Shown here piece after piece: positions 32,148 to 36,677 of a stretch of DNA of 36,677 nt. Under the pieces are notes generated by a model. The model saw only the letters and a program-made list of their open reading frames with translations, ran no database searches and was not told the DNA's origin. The position numbers and the translations under genes were made by a program. The DNA is from Lysinibacillus mangiferihumi (GTDB lineage: Bacteria; Bacillota; Bacilli; Bacillales_A; Planococcaceae), in contig NZ_PYWM01000041.1 in assembly GCF_003049665.1 (NCBI RefSeq), positions 1 through 36,677 of the forward strand, given 5' to 3'. Position 1 is the stretch's first letter. Each line of letters begins with the position of its first letter.

Positions 32148-32780
32148 ATGTTGCTACATTCAATTGAAGAAGCGATTGCCGAGTTAAAACAGGGCAATAT
32201 GATTGTTGTCGTGGATGATGAAGACCGTGAAAATGAAGGAGATTTACTGGCTCTTGCAGAGTTCATGTCACCAGAAACGATTAATTTTATGGCGACATAT
32301 GGTAGGGGGCTTATTTGTACACCCATTTCACAGCAACTTGCACAAAAATTAGCGTTGCAGCCAATGGTCGTAGATAACACTGATAATCACCAAACAGCGT
32401 TTACTGTCAGTATTGATTATAAAGAGACAACAACAGGCATTAGTGCGTTTGAACGTGCTTTGACGATTCAAAAAATGCTAGCGTCACATGCACAAGCATC
32501 GGATTTCCGTAGACCTGGACATGTTTTTCCGCTAATAGCAAAGGAAAATGGGGTATTAGAGCGCAGAGGGCATACGGAGGCTACTATCGATTTGGCAAAG
32601 CTTTGCAACAGTGTACAAGCTGGCGTGATATGTGAAATTATGGGCGATAATGGAGAAATGTTACGCTTTGATGATTTAGTGAAATATGCAAAAAAACATA
32701 AATTAAAAATGATTTCCATTGACGCATTAGCAACATACCGTCGTCAACATATGCAAATAGAAAATTCACTTACTATGTAA
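32148..32780 (+). CDS. ribB: 3,4-dihydroxy-2-butanone-4-phosphate synthase, lacking the GTP cyclohydrolase II domain
   Basis: 210 residues from ATG 32148, five bases after AGGAGG; an in-frame GTG at 32142 overlaps that site. Active-site landmarks are [11 protein letters not shown] near the start, [24 protein letters not shown] and [14 protein letters not shown]. It converts ribulose 5-phosphate to the four-carbon precursor. In bacilli this domain is normally the N-terminal half of RibBA. Here the protein ends at the interdomain linker ([15 protein letters not shown]), so the RibA half is missing, either lost or encoded elsewhere. Confidence 0.94.
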   Translation: MLLHSIEEAIAELKQGNMIVVVDDEDRENEGDLLALAEFMSPETINFMATYGRGLICTPISQQLAQKLALQPMVVDNTDNHQTAFTVSIDYKETTTGISAFERALTIQKMLASHAQASDFRRPGHVFPLIAKENGVLERRGHTEATIDLAKLCNSVQAGVICEIMGDNGEMLRFDDLVKYAKKHKLKMISIDALATYRRQHMQIENSLTM

Positions 32781-32794
32781 AAGAGGAGAATGAA

Positions 32795-33265
32795 ATGATG
32801 GGAAAAACATTTGAAGCACAATTAATTGGAAATGATTTGAAAATAGCGGTGGTCGTTGGTCGTTTTAATGAATTTATAACAAGTAAATTATTAAGTGGTG
32901 CATTAGATGGGCTAAAGCGTCATGGTGTAGACGATGATTTAATAGATGTTGCGTGGGTACCAGGTGCATTTGAAGTACCGTTTATCGCAAAGCAACTAGC
33001 TGAAACGAAAAAATATGATGCCATTATAGGTCTAGGTACAGTTATTCGTGGCTCTACAACGCATTATGATTATGTGTGCAACGAATCAGCTAAAGGCATT
33101 GCAAACGTATCGCTTTCGACGAATGTACCAGTGATTTTTGGTATTGTCACAACTGAAAATATTGAACAAGCGATTGAACGTGCTGGAACAAAGTCTGGCA
33201 ATAAAGGTTATGATGCAGCGATGTCTGCAATTGAAATGGCTAATTTACAAAAAATGATTGGCTAA
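32795..33265 (+). CDS. ribH: 6,7-dimethyl-8-ribityllumazine synthase
   Basis: 156 residues, full length. Substrate-site segments are [37 protein letters not shown] (catalytic His) and the C-terminal [17 protein letters not shown]. It condenses the RibB product with the pyrimidine intermediate; the product is used by RibE. AGGAG lies eight bases before the first ATG. Last gene of the rib operon; no clear terminator follows in the 140-base gap. Confidence 0.96.
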   Translation: MMGKTFEAQLIGNDLKIAVVVGRFNEFITSKLLSGALDGLKRHGVDDDLIDVAWVPGAFEVPFIAKQLAETKKYDAIIGLGTVIRGSTTHYDYVCNESAKGIANVSLSTNVPVIFGIVTTENIEQAIERAGTKSGNKGYDAAMSAIEMANLQKMIG

Positions 33266-33304
33266 AAGGATGCATAATCTGTATTTAGAATCAATGAATT
33301 ATTT

Positions 33305-33332
33305 GAATGGTCGTAAAATTTATTGCATAATT
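33305..33332 (+). promoter_or_regulatory. Candidate forespore (sigma-G/F) promoter
   Basis: GAATG (-35 type GHATR), 16 bases and CATAATT (-10 type CATNHTA) lie about 75 bases before the germination gene. The spacer is a little short. The expectation that ger genes are forespore-expressed is what makes this worth noting. Confidence 0.3.
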
Positions 33333-33405
33333 TTTTGGACATTGGGAAATATATGTTTATAGGTATTTTAGTAAAATAATTTGTTTGAATTTGGTTCAGT
33401 AGGAG

Positions 33406-34866
33406 ATGAGGAATATTCAATCAATAGGACAAGAAATCGAATTGAAAATGTTGAAAGAACTATTTCAACGCTCTGCTGACGTAATTTTTCAATCCTTTAC
33501 CTTTCAACAACATCATGTTTATTTTATTACATGTGAGTCGATGGTCGATCAGTTTTTATTGAATAAGGTCATTATCGATCGAGTTCAAGCTTTGTTCGAA
33601 GACAGCTCTGTAAAATTATTAGAGGAGCAAATAAAAAACGATTTACACATTCCTAATCTTCAAAAGGTAACAAATTTAGATGATGCTATTACGCGTGTAT
33701 ATTCAGGGTTTGTTTTGCTTTACTTTGAAGGGGAAAAAATTTTATTTTCAAGTAAAATTGCTAAAAAACCAAATCGAAACCCTGAAGAAACAAAGCAAGA
33801 ACTAGTGGTAAAAGGGCCGAGAGATGATTTTATAGAAGATGTTTTTATTAATGTGGCCTTAATTCGTAAGCGATTGCCTACAAATTCCCTATGCGTGGAA
33901 ACGGTGGAAGTCGGAAAGCGCTCTAAAACGACAGTGGCTGTCCTATACATGGGTGATATAACGGACAAAAATATGGTCACTGAACTTAAAAAGCAATTAA
34001 GTAAAATTAATACAGATGTTGTGTTTAGTGGAGATAGAATGATGGAAAGTGTGGAAAAAACCGCAAAAATTTTGCCGCGACATGATTATACAGGTCGTCC
34101 AGATTTTGCAATACAAGCGCTAAGCAGAGGACGGATTCTTCTTTTTGTCGATGGCGTATCTTACGCAATTATTACGCCGCCTAATATGTTTCTACTCTTT
34201 AAATCAGGTGAGGATAATGATTATCCATCCATAGTTGGTACATTAGAGCGACTGTTACGAATCGTAGGTATATTAATAAGTATGCTTTTACCCGGTTTTT
34301 GGCTAGCATTAACGACTTACCATCAAGAGCAGATGCCCGTACTACTTTTAGCGACGGTTGTCCAATCACGTACTGGTTTGCCTTTTCCTACTGTATTGGA
34401 GATATTGCTCATGTTATTTATGTTTGAAATATTTCGCGAAGCAAATCTACGCTTACCGTCTATTTTGAGCGGAACAATGAGTGTTGTAGGGGGACTAATT
34501 ATCGGAGATGCGGCAATTAAGGCAGGGATAACGAGTCCTTCCATGATTGTCGTGATTGCCATCTCAAGTATTGCAGCATATACTCTTGTCAATCAATCCT
34601 TTGTCACTGCAATGAGTATTTTCCGGTTATTTGTCATCTTAATGGCCGCTTTCTTTGGTTTATTTGGTTTCTTTTTGTCCTTGTTTTTCATTCTTATTTA
34701 CTTTGCGAATATCCGTGTATTAAGCGTTCCGTACTTAAATATTGGTGCCAATTTAAACTGGTCCGATACCAAGAAAACTTTAATACGTCTATCGCCAAAA
34801 GGATATAGCAAACGACCAAAATTTTTACATCCTCAAGATGAGACGAGGACATCAAGCAAAAATTAG
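33406..34866 (+). CDS. GerA-family spore germination protein, A subunit
   Basis: 486 residues of the GerA/KA family. A soluble N-terminal region (1-285) contains KGPRDDFIEDVFINVALIRK and VAVLYMGDITD. Four to five helices follow (about 285-310, 315-345, 355-375, 385-405, 410-445), with LLPGFWLALTTYH and GLPFPTVLE, the conserved membrane signature. In germinant receptors it partners B and C subunits in the spore inner membrane. Neither is adjacent, so it is an orphan. AGGAG directly abuts ATG 33406, unusually close; a slightly internal start is possible. A terminator overlaps its end. Confidence 0.9.
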   Translation: MRNIQSIGQEIELKMLKELFQRSADVIFQSFTFQQHHVYFITCESMVDQFLLNKVIIDRVQALFEDSSVKLLEEQIKNDLHIPNLQKVTNLDDAITRVYSGFVLLYFEGEKILFSSKIAKKPNRNPEETKQELVVKGPRDDFIEDVFINVALIRKRLPTNSLCVETVEVGKRSKTTVAVLYMGDITDKNMVTELKKQLSKINTDVVFSGDRMMESVEKTAKILPRHDYTGRPDFAIQALSRGRILLFVDGVSYAIITPPNMFLLFKSGEDNDYPSIVGTLERLLRIVGILISMLLPGFWLALTTYHQEQMPVLLLATVVQSRTGLPFPTVLEILLMLFMFEIFREANLRLPSILSGTMSVVGGLIIGDAAIKAGITSPSMIVVIAISSIAAYTLVNQSFVTAMSIFRLFVILMAAFFGLFGFFLSLFFILIYFANIRVLSVPYLNIGANLNWSDTKKTLIRLSPKGYSKRPKFLHPQDETRTSSKN

Positions 34867-34877
34867 ATGTCTTTTTT
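34848..34877 (+). terminator. Terminator overlapping the end of the GerA gene
   Basis: GACATC (34848-34853) pairs with GATGTC (34866-34871) followed by six T. The left arm lies within the last codons of the gene, which confirms that no B/C subunit genes are cotranscribed. Confidence 0.7.
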
Positions 34878-35058
34878 GTAGCACGACAATTTACATCTAT
34901 CACATGTGCTGCTTGCAATATTATTGACCGATTATGTTGAAGTTATTTTTAAGCTTTACTTTTAAAAACCTTTCGATTGGACAAAATACAAAGTGAAGAG
35001 TATAGATTAGATTTTCCATTCTATATTTTTCAAGACCAATCACAAGGGGTGGATAGTT

Positions 35059-35292
35059 ATGCCGAATGTCCAAGTTAGCTGTGCAGTATCAAATTGTGTT
35101 TTCCATGCCAAAGGTAATTATTGCGGAGCTGAAAAAATTGCAATCGACATGGATAAACGTAATACGAACAAACGTGATGCGGAGTTTGCTTCTGACTTTG
35201 AGTTGCATACAATGTCAGAAGAGGCAGCAGCCATTCAATCATCCGATACGTGTTGTAAAACATTCAAATCAAAAGAAAAAAACTTTAGCTAA
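35059..35292 (+). CDS. DUF1540 domain protein
   Basis: 77 residues. The N-terminal cysteine cluster VSCAVSNCVFHAKGNYCGAEKIAID is the DUF1540 motif, and a further Cys pair (TCCKTF) near the C-terminus suggests a small metal-binding fold. AAGGGGTG precedes the ATG. Such proteins are common in spore-forming Firmicutes; function is unknown. Monocistronic, followed by a terminator. Confidence 0.85.
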   Translation: MPNVQVSCAVSNCVFHAKGNYCGAEKIAIDMDKRNTNKRDAEFASDFELHTMSEEAAAIQSSDTCCKTFKSKEKNFS

Positions 35293-35390
35293 TGGGTATC
35301 GTTTGTTTTGGACAATGTAAATAAAGACAATATCTTTATTTCACCAAAATAATTTATCTTTACCTTTTACTACTGATTTGGTCACGTTAA

Positions 35391-35424
35391 AGGTTGTCTT
35401 CCTATAGGGAGGCAACTTTTTTTA
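35391..35424 (+). terminator. Intrinsic terminator after the DUF1540 gene
   Basis: AGGTTGTCTTCC (35391-35402) pairs with GGGAGGCAACT (35407-35417), with wobbles, loop TATA, followed by seven T. Confidence 0.8.
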
Positions 35425-35452
35425 TACCCTTGACCTTCCAATAGCAGCATGG

Positions 35453-36261
35453 GAGGTATATCAAGAATTAATCGTATCTGTAGTAGCTTTAAGAGGTGAT
35501 GCCTATGAAATAGGTTTTCAACAAAGTAACGAAGTAATAACAAATGCGTATTTAGCGCAAAAAGAACAGCTGTTAGCTTTATCCGCTACTTGTAATACAC
35601 AGCAGGTACAAGAGCTGTTGCGACATGTTTCGCCTAATCTTTTGCAAGAGCTGAAGGGATTAACGTTTGGCTTAGAACAGCAGTATGAAACCATTATTAA
35701 AATGTATAGTGGTTATAATATGATATTTCCAAATATGAGATGTACCTCGTTTGTACACAATGGGAAGTATGTAAGAAATTACGATTTTAGTCCAGTTATG
35801 TATGAGGCAAGACTCGTTTTTTCTAAACGGTCTAAAGGGTATGCCAGTGTAGGTTTTAGCCAGCAAATTATTGGTAGGTTAGATGGAAAAAGGGCTTGTA
35901 GTAGGGCTGCATTTTGTCAATAATGAATGGGAAGGCGATAGCTTTCTGGCGACTACAATCGTTAAAATATTGCTTGAAACAGTGTGAAAATATTGAAGAG
36001 GCTATTGTACTAATAAACAAACTTCCACATCGCTATTGCTACAATTACTCGATGACAGATCAAAGTGGAAAAGCAGTTGTGGAGGGAAAAAACTTTATAA
36101 ATCGCTATGTAGCAGATGAGCGTACGACAATGTCTGTATATCATCATTTCAATAACGGAGATTCTCCATCATTTGTTAAACAATATCAAGAATACTTTGG
36201 TACTCTCCAGACAGTTATTGGAATAGGTGAAAATTTTGAGCCACAATCATTTTCTCACTAA
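35453..36261 (+). pseudogene. Decayed C45-type (acyl-CoA:6-APA acyltransferase-like) hydrolase
   Basis: The family pattern is spread over three frames. Frame 1 gives VVALRGDAYEIGFQQ, the nucleophile region MRCTSF, YVRNYDFSPVMYEARLVF and YASVGFSQQIIGRLDG, and then goes wrong. Frame 2 continues GLVVGLHFVNNEWEGDSFLA and TTIVKILLE. Frame 3 continues CENIEEAIVLINKLPHRYCY to GENFEPQSFSH. About eight bases (an expected GMNE) are missing near 35889, and a second indel lies near 35982. The C-terminal part is also shortened. No proper start codon is found after the upstream terminator. Almost certainly non-functional. The intact family hydrolyses or transfers acyl amides by N-terminal Cys chemistry. 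Confidence 0.75.
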
Positions 36262-36677
36262 CAATTTATCGAAGTAAACGTATTTTTCCGAAAACCATAA
36301 AAGGAAACATAATTCAGGCTATCTAATTTGTTAGGCTTGGTTTATAATTTAATAGAATAAATAGGGGAATGGCGTAACATTTGTTGGGCTATTCTCCTTT
36401 CGTTTTGTAGCTATTTCGCTTTTCGAAAGAAAAATAAATTATTCCATTTTTTGTATAACAATACTACATTAAAAAATAAACTTGGATAAATGTATTGTTT
36501 TCAACGTACTTTTAAAAAATATACATGAAAAAACGAAAATTACTATAGTATAACCTGAATTATTCACCAAAATCTAATACTTTAGGAATTTCATGAGATT
36601 TATAATGCTCAAGTACATTTGTACCGAGAAAATAGTCTAGTTATTGAAGATTGAAAATGAATCTTGAGGGAAAACCA
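36262..36677. other. Non-coding right edge
   Basis: About 415 bases without a supported gene. A wobble-containing hairpin AGGGGAAT (36363-36370)/ATTCTCCT (36391-36398) with a T-rich tail may be a weak terminator. The last 120 bases hold the short leftward coding remnant at 36560-36640. Confidence 0.45.
36560..36640 (-). pseudogene. Possible C-terminal coding remnant
   Basis: On the minus strand, 26 protein-like codons, LDYFLGTNVLEHYKSHEIPK followed by VLDFGE, end at a stop, but a TAA immediately precedes them. It could be the end of a gene broken by a frameshift, or chance. No family assigned. Confidence 0.25.

Noticed and set aside
35066..35320. Alternative 84-codon frame overlapping the DUF1540 gene
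   Set aside because: Same region as a recognisable Cys-motif protein with a better ribosome site; the alternative product matches nothing.

Overview
This window looks like chromosomal DNA of a low-GC, endospore-forming member of the Bacillales, most likely a Lysinibacillus/Solibacillus-type Planococcaceae. That placement is inferred from AT-rich codon use, strong AGGAGG-type ribosome sites with several TTG/GTG starts, a GerA-family spore germination protein, DUF1540 and DUF3997 proteins, BceAB/BceRS-type modules and a Bacillus-type LexA box. No rRNA, tRNA, CRISPR array or intact mobile element was seen.

Layout, left to right. (1) 223-783 is a LOG-family nucleotide phosphoribohydrolase. (2) 1272-5808 is a Bce-type peptide-resistance module in the order ATPase, permease, response regulator, histidine kinase, followed by a small convergent lipoprotein. 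(3) 6935-9465 is an ABC-2 exporter with one ATPase and two paralogous permeases. (4) 9466-9959 is a graveyard of mobile-element debris. It is followed by a MarR regulator (9960) and a convergent PAF-acetylhydrolase-like membrane hydrolase (to 12095). Both promoters carry the same AGTTAA-N6-TTAACT operator. (5) 12492-14949 is a four-gene envelope cassette: lipoprotein, DUF350 membrane protein, an unknown protein with a CTG start, and a glutathionylspermidine-synthase-like ATP-grasp ligase. It lies behind a sigma-W-like promoter. (6) 15335-17697 is a run of small orphan minus-strand genes, including an internally duplicated 299-residue protein and a zinc-ribbon DUF6980 protein. (7) 17870-22872 is a second two-component system with its MacB-like ATPase and an 857-residue FtsX permease. 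(8) 23033-24229 is a YcaQ/AlkZ-like DNA glycosylase on the minus strand, with a LexA-box promoter upstream. (9) 24796-26043 is an AT-rich accessory patch: a broken small membrane gene, an M50 metalloprotease, a 48-residue ORF and a DUF3997 lipoprotein probably frameshifted at a poly-A tract. (10) 26304-28011 holds a VanW-family lipoprotein and a HAD phosphatase. (11) 28200-30794 is a GntR (YtrA-type) regulator divergent from a yxlEFG-like transporter operon. A perfect 42-bp palindrome lies between them. (12) 30903-33265 is a riboflavin operon preceded by two nearly identical complete FMN riboswitches in tandem, each followed by its own terminator. It encodes only RibE, a RibB without its RibA half, and RibH. 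(13) 33406-35292 holds an orphan GerA A-subunit and a DUF1540 protein. A decayed C45-type acyltransferase pseudogene and mostly non-coding DNA follow.

The dominant theme is cell-envelope defence: two peptide-sensing two-component systems, four ABC exporters, a VanW protein and the DUF350/ATP-grasp cassette. The most unusual items are the tandem FMN riboswitches on an incomplete rib operon, the 42-bp palindrome, the shared MarR operator pair, the SOS-controlled AlkZ-like gene and the DUF350/ATP-grasp cassette with its uncharacterised fourth gene.
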